Positions 8,843-15,072 of a stretch of 37,119 nt of DNA are shown here, in pieces. Origin of the DNA: Gammaproteobacteria bacterium (lineage in GTDB: Bacteria; Pseudomonadota; Gammaproteobacteria; Tethybacterales; Persebacteraceae); contig JAHRAH010000182.1 in the NCBI GenBank assembly GCA_020027345.1, positions 1 through 37,119 of the forward strand. Direction: 5' to 3'. The translations under genes were made by a program, and so were the position numbers. The notes beneath the pieces are model-generated. The model was not told the origin of the DNA. It made no database searches and saw only the letters and a program-made list of their open reading frames with translations. Position 1 is the first letter of the stretch; the number at the start of each line of letters is the position of its first letter.

Positions 8843-9427
8843 GTGCGCGCGCTCCGCTTTTTTTATGTCGTGCGCATAAACGACGCGCAAACGCAAAACG
8901 CGCTCAACGCAATGCGCTTCGCCGCCGCCCCCGACGCAAAAAGAACCGCGCACATCACCGTGCGCGGCCCCTGCGCGCGACCTTTGCCGGCGGAGAAAAT
9001 CGCGCAACTGACGGCGGCGGTTAGGAACGCTCCCGTTGCCGTGAATGGCGCCGGTGTTTTCTTCCGCCGCCGGCAAAACACCGTTTTTCTCCAATGCGAT
9101 TCGCCCGCCTTCCCCGCGATATGGAAAAAACCGGGGCGCGAATACATCCCGCACATCACCATCTACGACGGCAGCAGCCGCGAAAAAGCCGAAGACATTA
9201 TCGCCGTTTTGCAAAACGCCAACATATCTTTCGCCCGCCCCGCCGGCGAAGTGTCCGAAATGCCGTCCCCCCCCGACCCCCGCGCCAGCGAATTGCGCGA
9301 AGCCCTATGCGAAAAAACCCTAAGCGCCGCCGCCGGAAAAAAAACAACCGCCGAAGATATCCCCCCCCTCCCATGGCAACAACGCCTGCAAATAATTAAA
9401 ACCCTCGCTCAAACTCTCCCCGCCTGA
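8843..9427 (+). CDS. 2H phosphoesterase (2'-5' RNA ligase-like)
   Basis: A 194 aa protein with two HxTx catalytic motifs: HITV at residues 37-40 and HITI at 104-107, set about 67 residues apart in a repeated alpha/beta fold. These two histidines define the 2H superfamily, whose members open cyclic 2',3'-phosphates, cut 2'-5' linkages or hydrolyse cyclic oligonucleotides. The specific substrate is not known. The GTG start at 8843 is chosen because the first strand RALRFFYVVRIND must be included. The C-terminal 50 residues after the second motif are proline- and lysine-rich. It is the last gene of the hisG operon, 10 nt after the nucleotidyltransferase. Confidence 0.8.
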   Translation: MRALRFFYVVRINDAQTQNALNAMRFAAAPDAKRTAHITVRGPCARPLPAEKIAQLTAAVRNAPVAVNGAGVFFRRRQNTVFLQCDSPAFPAIWKKPGREYIPHITIYDGSSREKAEDIIAVLQNANISFARPAGEVSEMPSPPDPRASELREALCEKTLSAAAGKKTTAEDIPPLPWQQRLQIIKTLAQTLPA

Positions 9428-9466
9428 CCGTCATCCCCCGCCTCCCCTTGTCATTCCCGCCCCCCT

Positions 9467-9569
9467 GTCATTCCCGCGAAAGCGGGAATCCATACGGAGC
9501 CGGCGAAAAAGCAAAACCCCCCATTCCCAAAAAACAACGAAAACAGCAAACCCCGTACGGATGAATGAC
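9467..9569. repeat. Family A element with deleted right arm (103 bp)
   Basis: The left inverted repeat is complete and followed by GAGCCGGCGAAAAA as in the 10526 copy. The right end reads CCGTACGGATGAATGAC, lacking the TTCCCGCTTTCGCGGGA part, so it can no longer form the long end-to-end stem. Confidence 0.8.
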
Positions 9570-9597
9570 AAAGGAGATAAAAGAGGCGGCAAAAGAG

Positions 9598-9603
9598 TAT
9601 AAT
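9598..9603 (+). promoter_or_regulatory. Candidate -10 box upstream of the FkbM-type gene
   Basis: TATAAT in the gap before the methyltransferase gene, preceded by purine-rich DNA and without a clear -35. The leader would be about 65 nt. Confidence 0.4.
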
Positions 9604-9673
9604 AGAGCATTAATTTTTATTCCGATGTTCACCCCCGCGGCTTCTCAGTGTTAACGCGCGGTTTGCCGCGGTT

Positions 9674-10465
9674 TTGGCGGTTGCGCGGTTTTTGTTCTGG
9701 CTGAAAAAACACGGGCTCGGTTTTGTTCTCGCCTTCGCCCGAAAAATCGGCAAGCCCTTTCTTCTGAACCTTCGCGCGGCGCGCAAGCCGCAAACCGCCG
9801 AACGCGCCACGGCGGAAAGCGCGCCTTGCCGCCATCCGCTCGCGCGGCATCCTTTTTATTTGCGAATGCGGGCGGAAGATTTTTTCACCTACGGCGAGAT
9901 ATTTGTCCTGCGCGAATACGATTTCGCGGCGCCGGAGCCGGTGACGGCGGTCATTGACGCCGGCGCGAACATCGGGCTCTCCTCGGCATTTTTCGCCAGC
10001 CGCTATCCGCGGGCGAAAATCATAGCGCTGGAGCCGGAAGCGGAAAACTTCGCGCTGCTGCAAAAAAACGCCGCACCTTATGAAAACATTTTCGCCGAGC
10101 GCGCCGCGCTTTGGCGCGAGGAAACTTCGCTGCGCATTCTTTCCCCCGGCGGCTGCACCGAATTTCAGGTCACGGAAGAAAGCGGCGAAGGACAAACCGT
10201 CGCCGCCGTCACAGTGGGGGAAATAATGCGCCGCCACAACATCGCGCGGGTCTCGGTTCTGAAAGTGGACATTGAAGGCGCCGAGCGCGAAGTTTTTGCC
10301 GACCCTTCGGCGTGGCTGGAGCGCGTGGACTTTGTCGCGGTGGAAACGCACGAAAACATCAAACCCGGCTGCCAAAAAAGCGTCGCCGCCGCGATGAAAA
10401 ATTTCAAAAGAACAAGCCATGTAAAAACAATGATGGGTTCCGCCGTCAGCACCTTCTCCCGCTGA
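9674..10465 (+). CDS. FkbM-family SAM-dependent methyltransferase
   Basis: A 263 aa protein with the Rossmann SAM motif VIDAGANIGLSSAFFA, the acidic motif IIALEPEAENFALL, and SVLKVDIEGAEREVF, which is diagnostic of the FkbM family. Such enzymes methylate hydroxyl groups of sugars, polyketides or glycans; the target here is unknown. An N-terminal 60-residue basic segment precedes the catalytic domain. The start is uncertain: no ATG is in frame, and TTG at 9674 is the first usable codon, with no ribosome site. The reading frame is open back to 9614. It stands alone between family A elements. Confidence 0.82.
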   Translation: MAVARFLFWLKKHGLGFVLAFARKIGKPFLLNLRAARKPQTAERATAESAPCRHPLARHPFYLRMRAEDFFTYGEIFVLREYDFAAPEPVTAVIDAGANIGLSSAFFASRYPRAKIIALEPEAENFALLQKNAAPYENIFAERAALWREETSLRILSPGGCTEFQVTEESGEGQTVAAVTVGEIMRRHNIARVSVLKVDIEGAEREVFADPSAWLERVDFVAVETHENIKPGCQKSVAAAMKNFKRTSHVKTMMGSAVSTFSR

Positions 10466-10525
10466 AACATCCCCGTCATCCCCGCACCCCCGTCATCCCC
10501 GCAACCCCGTCATTCCCGCCCCCCT

Positions 10526-10644
10526 GTCATTCCCGCGAAAGCGGGAATCCATACGGAGCCGGCGAAAAAAGTAAACTTGCCTGTTGCACAAAAACAACGG
10601 AAAAAAACAAACCCCGTATGGATTCCCGCTTTCGCGGGAATGAC
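10526..10644. repeat. Family A element, full copy (119 bp, 31 bp inverted ends)
   Basis: Both ends are perfect 31 bp inverted repeats containing ATTCCCGCGAAAGCGGGAAT, which fits the neisserial dRS3 pattern ATTCCC-N8-GGGAAT. The core (AGTAAACTTGCCTGTTGCAC...) is the near-exact reverse complement of the 12274 copy, so the two lie in opposite orientation. It is preceded by short CCCGTCATCCCCGCA-like partial copies from about 10470. Confidence 0.9.
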
Positions 10645-10658
10645 AAGGGAGTTCCCTC

Positions 10659-10722
10659 ACACAAGACGGCGCGCCGGCGCGATTGCCTTGTGTCACATCC
10701 GCCAGCCCCTGCGGGTTTTTTT
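10659..10722 (+). terminator. Weak terminator-like region
   Basis: Stem ACACAAG (10659-10665)/CTTGTGT (10687-10693), then CCGC-N8-GCGG followed by GTTTTTTTAT. It could stop transcription from upstream before the structured RNA promoter. The stems are short, so support is modest. Confidence 0.35.
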
Positions 10723-10750
10723 ATGGGTCGGCGAAGTTTTTTGCGCGCGG

Positions 10751-10778
10751 TTTGATTTTTCCGAAAAGCGGGTATAAT
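10751..10778 (+). promoter_or_regulatory. Promoter of the structured RNA and lipoprotein gene
   Basis: TTTGAT at 10751-10756, 16 nt spacer, TATAAT at 10773-10778: the best sigma-70-type promoter in the window. Initiation is expected at about 10784-10786, which is the first base of the RNA closing stem. Confidence 0.6.
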
Positions 10779-10783
10779 GCGCG

Positions 10784-10934
10784 GCAGTCAGTTTGCACGG
10801 AGAGCCCCTGCCGGGCTGCCTGTGTAATACAACACCCGTCAAAACAGGGCGATTAATTACCGCCTTGGGGAAATAAGCAGGGCTTCACCTCTGTGCATGC
10901 TGACTCAGCCCGACTTTGTCGCGGCTGAGTCAGC
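10784..10934 (+). ncRNA. Candidate structured RNA (leader or small RNA), class unknown
   Basis: About 150 nt with dense complementarity. The closing stem is AGTCAG (10786-10791)/CTGACT (10900-10905) plus GCACGGAG (10795-10802)/CTCTGTGC (10889-10896). Inside, GCCC-TGC pairs with GCAGGGC, and there are hairpins GTGT-aataca-ACAC and CAGGGCG-attaattac-CGCCTTG. The 3' strand of the closing stem also starts a strong hairpin at 10899-10934, so the two folds exclude each other, as in a riboswitch or attenuator. I compared it from memory with 6S, SRP, RNase P RNA and common riboswitches and saw no match. It precedes the lipoprotein start by 70 nt. Confidence 0.5.
10899..10934 (+). terminator. Strong hairpin at the 3' end of the structured RNA
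   Basis: Stem GCTGACTCAGCC/GGCTGAGTCAGC (12 bp), extended by CGAC-TTT-GTCG. No U tract follows (GTGTTGCCG), so it is not a classic intrinsic terminator; it may be a switch element or RNA stabiliser. Confidence 0.5.
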
Positions 10935-11004
10935 GTGTTGCCGCCGCGCTTTTGCGGGGCGGCGGCGGCGCGCGTTCTGTTGGACAACGCAAAAGGGCCG
11001 CACA

Positions 11005-12207
11005 ATGAAAACAATCCGACATTCCCCGCCGCTCCCGCTTGGGAAGGCATTCGCCCGCCTTGCCGCCGCGGGCTTTTCGTTTACCCCGCCGACTTTGCGC
11101 GGTGCCGGCATTGCCGTTTGCGCCGCAGCTTTTTTGCTTTCCGCTTGCGGCGGTGGCGGCGGTGGGGGTGGCGGCGGAAGCAGCGGACTTTTGCCCGAAT
11201 CCCCCTACGCATACCGCGACCGCGGTTGCGGCGGCGCGGAAAACGGCGTTGTCTATCAACGGCTCCTCGCCGGGGAGGGCTTTAACACCACGGACACTTA
11301 TGCCATCAGCGCATCCGACGGCACGAACTATTATGCCCGGGCGACTTCCAACGGTTCGCTGAGAGCGGTTAACGCCCCGACCGGCTCCGGCGGCGAAATT
11401 CTCGGAACTCTTATCGGGCTTTTGTTGCCGTTTCCGCTTCCGATTCCGTCCGGGCCAACGCCGACGCCAATTCCCGCGGTGGGGCATGCTTTTGTTTTAG
11501 GAAACGGTATCACGCTCTCCGACGGTTCTCCGGCGGTGGTGAGGGTGTTTGAACAAAACGGGCAAATGTATTTCGCCGTGAACACCGGAAACTCCTGCTC
11601 GCCCGGTTCGCATAATCTTGCCGCCAGTGTTTTCGCTTTTCCGGCGGGACGGTTTGCCGTGCCGCGCAATCGGACGGTGTTTGCCTTGCGCGACGCTTTT
11701 CGCGGTTTTATGAGCGGCAAGGGCGCGGCGGTCGGCGATTTTCGTTTTCTCGCCGGGGATGATTTCCATCTTTTGCATTTTGAGCATCAGGCGACTTTGC
11801 TGGAACTTGACGACGGCGCGTTTTCCCTTCTTGCCGACACCGGTTACAAACGGTGGGACGACGGTATGCATTCCGCGGTTTACGGCAAGTTGACGGCGGA
11901 GCGGCAATGGTCGGAAAATGCCGACATTTATTTGCAGGCGATGACCGGCGATTTGGAATCGGATTTTTACGCCGATTCCATTTTGCAGGGTTTTGCCGCC
12001 GGGGTTTTCGCCGAAAAGATTATTCGCGGCGACGACTTTTGGCATTTGCGCGCGGAGCAGCCGTTTTCCTCGCCGGAAGCGGCGGAATGGCAACTCGCCG
12101 CCGACCTGCGCATCGGCAAGCCGGAAAAATACTACGGCATAGGCGCGACGCAATCGCTAAACGGCAAGGGAGCGGAACTTCTGCTTTTCTACCGCCGCGA
12201 GTTTTAA
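11005..12207 (+). CDS. Lipoprotein with poly-glycine linker and beta-rich C-terminus
   Basis: A 400 aa predicted outer-membrane lipoprotein. The signal peptide has an unusually long n-region (residues 1-33), a hydrophobic core and the lipobox LLSAC with Cys48, followed by ten glycines, a tether common in surface-exposed neisserial-type lipoproteins. The middle is beta-rich. The C-terminal about 100 residues (DSILQGFAAGVFAEKIIRG, ADLRIGKPEKYYGIGATQSL, ending YRREF) resemble the last strands of an autotransporter barrel and end in Phe. Ligand unknown. The ATG at 11005 is chosen for the signal peptide and the AAAAGGG upstream; the ORF start at 10897 lies in an RNA hairpin. It is flanked by inverted family A copies. 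Confidence 0.7.
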   Translation: MKTIRHSPPLPLGKAFARLAAAGFSFTPPTLRGAGIAVCAAAFLLSACGGGGGGGGGGSSGLLPESPYAYRDRGCGGAENGVVYQRLLAGEGFNTTDTYAISASDGTNYYARATSNGSLRAVNAPTGSGGEILGTLIGLLLPFPLPIPSGPTPTPIPAVGHAFVLGNGITLSDGSPAVVRVFEQNGQMYFAVNTGNSCSPGSHNLAASVFAFPAGRFAVPRNRTVFALRDAFRGFMSGKGAAVGDFRFLAGDDFHLLHFEHQATLLELDDGAFSLLADTGYKRWDDGMHSAVYGKLTAERQWSENADIYLQAMTGDLESDFYADSILQGFAAGVFAEKIIRGDDFWHLRAEQPFSSPEAAEWQLAADLRIGKPEKYYGIGATQSLNGKGAELLLFYRREF

Positions 12208-12231
12208 TGCGCGCCCGCTACCGTTCGCCCC

Positions 12232-12267
12232 GTTCTCGTTGCACCGCCGGAGCGGTGTAACGAGAAC
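12232..12267. repeat. Family C palindrome (16 bp arms)
   Basis: GTTCTCGTTGCACCGC / GCGGTGTAACGAGAAC around CGGA, one mismatch. It shares the outer CGTT...AACGAGAAC with copies at 24456 and 34318, with different but complementary inner bases. It lies after the lipoprotein stop and may terminate transcription. Confidence 0.75.
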
Positions 12268-12273
12268 CCGGCC

Positions 12274-12391
12274 GTCATTCCCGCGAAAGCGGGAATCCAT
12301 ACGGGGTTTGTTTTTTTCGTTGTTTTTGTGCAACAGGCAAGTTTATTTTTTTCGCCGGCCCCGTATGGATTCCCGCTTTCGCGGGAATGAC
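12274..12391. repeat. Family A element, full copy (118 bp), inverted relative to 10526
   Basis: 31 bp perfect inverted ends; the core is nearly the reverse complement of the 10526 copy (one T/C change and a 1 nt gap noticed). It ends 4 nt before the cinA stop codon on the other strand. Confidence 0.9.
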
Positions 12392-12395
12392 GGGG

Positions 12396-13112
12396 TTAAT
12401 TGTTTTCGCCGCGCATTATTGCGGACGCTTTTTCCATTGCATAAGCGGCGGACTGCAGGCGGATTTGTTTTCTGTCGCCGGGGAAAACTATGGTGACGGA
12501 TTTGGCGACGGTTGCGATGCAATCGTCGTCTTTGTTTTCGGCGCAATCGTCGCCGGTTTCCGTTTGCCATGCGAAGCAAACAGTGCCGACAGGTTTTTCC
12601 CCCCCCCCGCCCCCCCCATCAAAGATGGGGGGGGGGTTAATTTGTTTTAAGGGAAGAGTCCCCCCTTCCATCCCCGATGGAAATTTTCTTAACCCCCCCC
12701 CCATCTTTGATGGGGGGGGGTGGGGGGGGGAAGGGCCGGCAATCCCCGTTATTGCCACTGTCATTTTCGGAGTGCCGCCCGGAAAAATCCGGCGCAAATG
12801 CGACATTGCGCCCTCGCACATCAGGCGGGCGGTCTCTTCGCTTACGGCGCCTTTTTCGGCGAGGACTGTTTCCGGCACGCCGAGGAGTTTTGTTTTTGCG
12901 CCGTTGGCGTAGGAGACGATTCCCAGCGCAAACCATTCCGAGGCCCCGGCGATTTCCGTCAAACCTGCCGCAATCAAGCCGCCGGTGCAGGATTCGGCGA
13001 GGGCGAGTTTCCAGCCGCCCGTTTTCGCAGCCGCCGCAACCCTCCGGCAGGCGGCGGCAAACCGTTCGGATTCCGCATCCGCCGCCGCAGCCGTCATTTG
13101 CTTTTTCGTCAT
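12396..13112 (-). CDS. pncC: CinA C-terminal/PncC-type NMN amidohydrolase with in-frame repeat insertion
   Basis: Family function: deamidates nicotinamide mononucleotide to NaMN in pyridine-nucleotide salvage. 238 aa, against about 165 for E. coli PncC. Recognisable blocks: LALAESCTGGLIAAGLTEIAGASEWF, AEKGAVSEETARLM, ITGIAGP, KPVGTV, and FPGDRKQIRLQSAAYAM. Between GIAGP and EKPVGTV, where relatives have about five residues, residues 128-171 are encoded by two inverted family B repeats (PPPSKMGGG and PPPIFDGGG). A smaller 10-15 residue expansion follows FAWQ. The frame is open throughout. The ATG at 13112 follows pgpA by 10 nt; cinA is third in thiL-pgpA-cinA. Whether the enzyme is still active is unknown. 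Confidence 0.9.
   Translation of the reverse strand: MTKKQMTAAAADAESERFAAACRRVAAAAKTGGWKLALAESCTGGLIAAGLTEIAGASEWFALGIVSYANGAKTKLLGVPETVLAEKGAVSEETARLMCEGAMSHLRRIFPGGTPKMTVAITGIAGPSPPHPPPSKMGGGLRKFPSGMEGGTLPLKQINPPPIFDGGGGGGEKPVGTVCFAWQTETGDDCAENKDDDCIATVAKSVTIVFPGDRKQIRLQSAAYAMEKASAIMRGENN
12599..12735. repeat. Family B double palindrome inside cinA
   Basis: Copy 1: C10-G-C8-ATCAAAGAT-G10 with trailing TTAATTTGTTTT. Copy 2, inverted: C10-ATCTTTGAT-G9-T-G9. Between them lies a degenerate ATCCCCGAT unit. The whole block is translated in frame as part of cinA. Confidence 0.9.
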
Positions 13113-13122
13113 CGTCCCCCCG

Positions 13123-13608
13123 TCATCCCGCCGCCAGCATCGCCGCCCGCAAAACCAGCACGGCAACAGCCGCCGCCGCCAAATCGTCCAGCATAATCCC
13201 CAAGCCGCCGCCGACATTGCGGTCCAGCCACCCCATCGGCGGCGGTTTTGCGGCATCCAACACCCGAAACAACAAAAACCCCGCCGCCTGCCACTCCCAT
13301 TTTTCCGGTAAAAACACCAAAACCGCGTAAAATCCCGCAATTTCGTCAAACACGATTCCGGCGTCGTCCTTGACCGCCAGCGCCTTCGCCGCTCGTCCGC
13401 AGAGCCAGATTCCCCCGACAGTCATCGCCAGAAGCAAAATCACCTGCGCGAAAAACGGCGCGGATGCCGTCAGAAAGTAAAGCGGAAAAGCGAGAAGCGA
13501 GCCGGCGGTGCCGGGCATTTTCGGCGTCAACCCCAGCCCGAAGCCGCAAGCGGCGCAGTGTCCGGCGTCGCCGAAGACGAAGCGTTTAGTCGCCGAAGTC
13601 GTGCTCAT
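13123..13608 (-). CDS. pgpA: Phosphatidylglycerophosphatase A
   Basis: Dephosphorylates phosphatidylglycerophosphate to phosphatidylglycerol in the inner membrane. 161 aa with the family block GFGLGLTPKMPGTAGSLLA near the N-terminus, the acidic VKDDAGIVFDEIAGF motif needed for metal binding, a LFRVLDAAKPPPMGWLD segment and DDLAAAAVAVLVL at the C-terminus. Several membrane segments are evident. The start is ATG at 13608, overlapping the thiL end by 23 nt, matching the classic thiL-pgpA order of gammaproteobacteria. Confidence 0.95.
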   Translation of the reverse strand: MSTTSATKRFVFGDAGHCAACGFGLGLTPKMPGTAGSLLAFPLYFLTASAPFFAQVILLLAMTVGGIWLCGRAAKALAVKDDAGIVFDEIAGFYAVLVFLPEKWEWQAAGFLLFRVLDAAKPPPMGWLDRNVGGGLGIMLDDLAAAAVAVLVLRAAMLAAG

Positions 13609-14608
13609 ACCCGCGCCCGGCGAGCGATTCGCGCGCGCCACCCGCAAGCGCAAAAGCGCCCCCGCCCGCGCAAACTTCGCCGATGCGGGAGATGCGCACG
13701 CCGCCGAATTTCTTGTCGAGCGTTTTGCGATGGCGCGGGTCGGCGCAAAAAAGCAGTTCGTAATCGTCGCCGCCTTCCAGCATCAGCCGCCTTCGCATAT
13801 CGGCGCGCAGCCGCCGCATCGCCGGGCTTGCGGGGAGTTTCGCCGAATCCAAAAGCAGGCAAACGCCGGAAGCGCGCGCCAAATCGCAAGCGCCGGAAGC
13901 GAGACCGTCGGAGAGGTCAATCGCCGCGCTCGCCAGCCCCGCCAGCGCCAGTCCCAATTCCAAACGCGGCTGCGGATTGTGCAGTCGTTCGTTGACGCGC
14001 TTGTGCGCGAGAGGGGGGACTACGCCGGGGTTTTTCTTCCGCAAACGCAGCGCCAGTGCGGCGTCGCCGACGCAGCCGGAAAGCCAGATGTCGTCCCCCG
14101 CGCGCGCGCCGGTTCGCAAAAGCGGCGCGCCCGCGAGTTCGCCGAGCGCGGTAGTCGTCAGTTTCGTTTCGTCGCCGCGCGCGAGGTCGCCGCCGACGAT
14201 GCTGTAACCGTATTCCGCCGCGCTGTTCTTAAAGCCGCGCGCGATTTCGGCAAACCACTTTTTCCGCCGCGCCAGCGCTTCGTCCCGCGCCTTGCCCTCG
14301 CGCAGTGTCAGCCGCCGTTTGCGCCCGACCGCCCGTCCCAGCGTCAGCGAGAGCGTCATCCAAAGCGGGCGCGCGCCCGTCGCGGCGAGGTCGGAAAGCG
14401 TTGCCGCCGCCGCCTTGCGCGCGACAAAAAAAGGATTGTCCGAAGGCAAAAAATGCACGCCCGCTATCAGTGTGTCCGTGCTCATCGCGAGTTTGCGCCC
14501 GCGCGGGGGGGAAAGAACAGCGGCATCGTCGCCGACCCCGACGCGCACGCCCTCGCCGGCGGCGAAATCAAAAAACTCGGCAATGACTTCCCGCTCGCGC
14601 ATTTTCAT
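13586..14608 (-). CDS. thiL: Thiamine-monophosphate kinase
   Basis: Phosphorylates thiamine monophosphate to the active diphosphate with ATP. 340 aa; motifs are REREVIAEFF at the start, VGVGDDAAVL, STDTLIAGVHF, ATLSDLAATGARPLWM, IVGGDLARG, DLSDGLASG and GGDDYELLF. All metal-binding aspartates of the family appear present. The start ATG at 14608 lies 11 nt behind a minus-strand TATAAT, with a G6 run between that could serve as a weak ribosome site. First gene of thiL-pgpA-cinA. The C-terminus runs into pgpA. Confidence 0.95.
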   Translation of the reverse strand: MKMREREVIAEFFDFAAGEGVRVGVGDDAAVLSPPRGRKLAMSTDTLIAGVHFLPSDNPFFVARKAAAATLSDLAATGARPLWMTLSLTLGRAVGRKRRLTLREGKARDEALARRKKWFAEIARGFKNSAAEYGYSIVGGDLARGDETKLTTTALGELAGAPLLRTGARAGDDIWLSGCVGDAALALRLRKKNPGVVPPLAHKRVNERLHNPQPRLELGLALAGLASAAIDLSDGLASGACDLARASGVCLLLDSAKLPASPAMRRLRADMRRRLMLEGGDDYELLFCADPRHRKTLDKKFGGVRISRIGEVCAGGGAFALAGGARESLAGRGYEHDFGD

Positions 14609-14619
14609 TTTCCCCCCGC

Positions 14620-14625
14620 ATTATA
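14620..14625 (-). promoter_or_regulatory. -10 box of the thiL-pgpA-cinA operon
   Basis: TATAAT on the minus strand 11 nt from the thiL ATG; no clear -35. The leader would be about 5 nt or less. Confidence 0.5.
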
Positions 14626-14649
14626 AAACGCGCAACAGTCCCCCCGCGG

Positions 14650-15036
14650 TTATGCGGCGGCGGGAAAAACCAGCGCGAGAACTGCCGCGCGACCGTCGCC
14701 GGCGAGAACGCAATAAGTGCGGCAGGCGGCGCGCACCGACATCGTTTCCAGCGACATCCCCCGTTCGGCAAAAAGCGCGCGCCATTCGGGTTTCGGCAAG
14801 ACGCCCCCAACGCCGACTCCGAGCAAGACAATATCGCCGCGCGCGCCCATTTCTGCCGCGCAAAGCAAATCGTCCTCCGTCAAATCTTCGGCGCAAACGG
14901 GGCGCCAGTCGGGGACGATGCGCTCCGAAGTCAGAATCAAACTGCGCTCGTAACGCTCGCCGCCGACGACAACCCCGGAGTCGTCGCACGCGCCGACGGT
15001 GTTTCCGGGCGGGGCGGAATGGCGGACAAACTTCAT
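14650..15036 (-). CDS. Mth938-like domain protein (DUF498 type)
   Basis: 128 aa. The pattern GERYERSLILTSERIVPDW, then DIVLLGVGVGGVLPKPEW, then SVRAACRTYCVLAGDGRAAVLALVFP matches the Mth938/NDUFAF3-like family (usual motif AcrTyNvL..egR). Family members are small cytosolic proteins whose biochemical role in bacteria is not established. The ATG at 15036 is fixed by the family length; the long ORF to 15849 is antisense to hom. It diverges from hom across 36 nt with overlapping promoter elements. Confidence 0.82.
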   Translation of the reverse strand: MKFVRHSAPPGNTVGACDDSGVVVGGERYERSLILTSERIVPDWRPVCAEDLTEDDLLCAAEMGARGDIVLLGVGVGGVLPKPEWRALFAERGMSLETMSVRAACRTYCVLAGDGRAAVLALVFPAAA

Positions 15037-15054
15037 CGGCGCGCTTTCGCTTTC

Positions 15055-15062
15055 GTTATAAT
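15055..15062. promoter_or_regulatory. Overlapping divergent -10 elements of hom and the Mth938-like gene
   Basis: TATAAT (15057-15062, plus) ends 10 nt before the hom ATG. The same DNA reads TATAAC (15060-15055, minus) 18 nt before the divergent gene. The shared TTATAA core means the two promoters cannot be occupied together. Confidence 0.5.
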
Positions 15063-15072
15063 TGCCGTTTTT

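Noticed and set aside
10784-10934. 6S RNA, SRP RNA, RNase P RNA or a standard riboswitch
   Set aside because: None of the conserved sequence blocks I remember for these classes is present; kept as an unknown structured RNA.
10897-11004. Upstream start of the lipoprotein ORF (MLTQPDF...)
   Set aside because: The ATG is buried in the RNA stem and the extra residues would spoil the signal peptide; ATG 11005 fits better.
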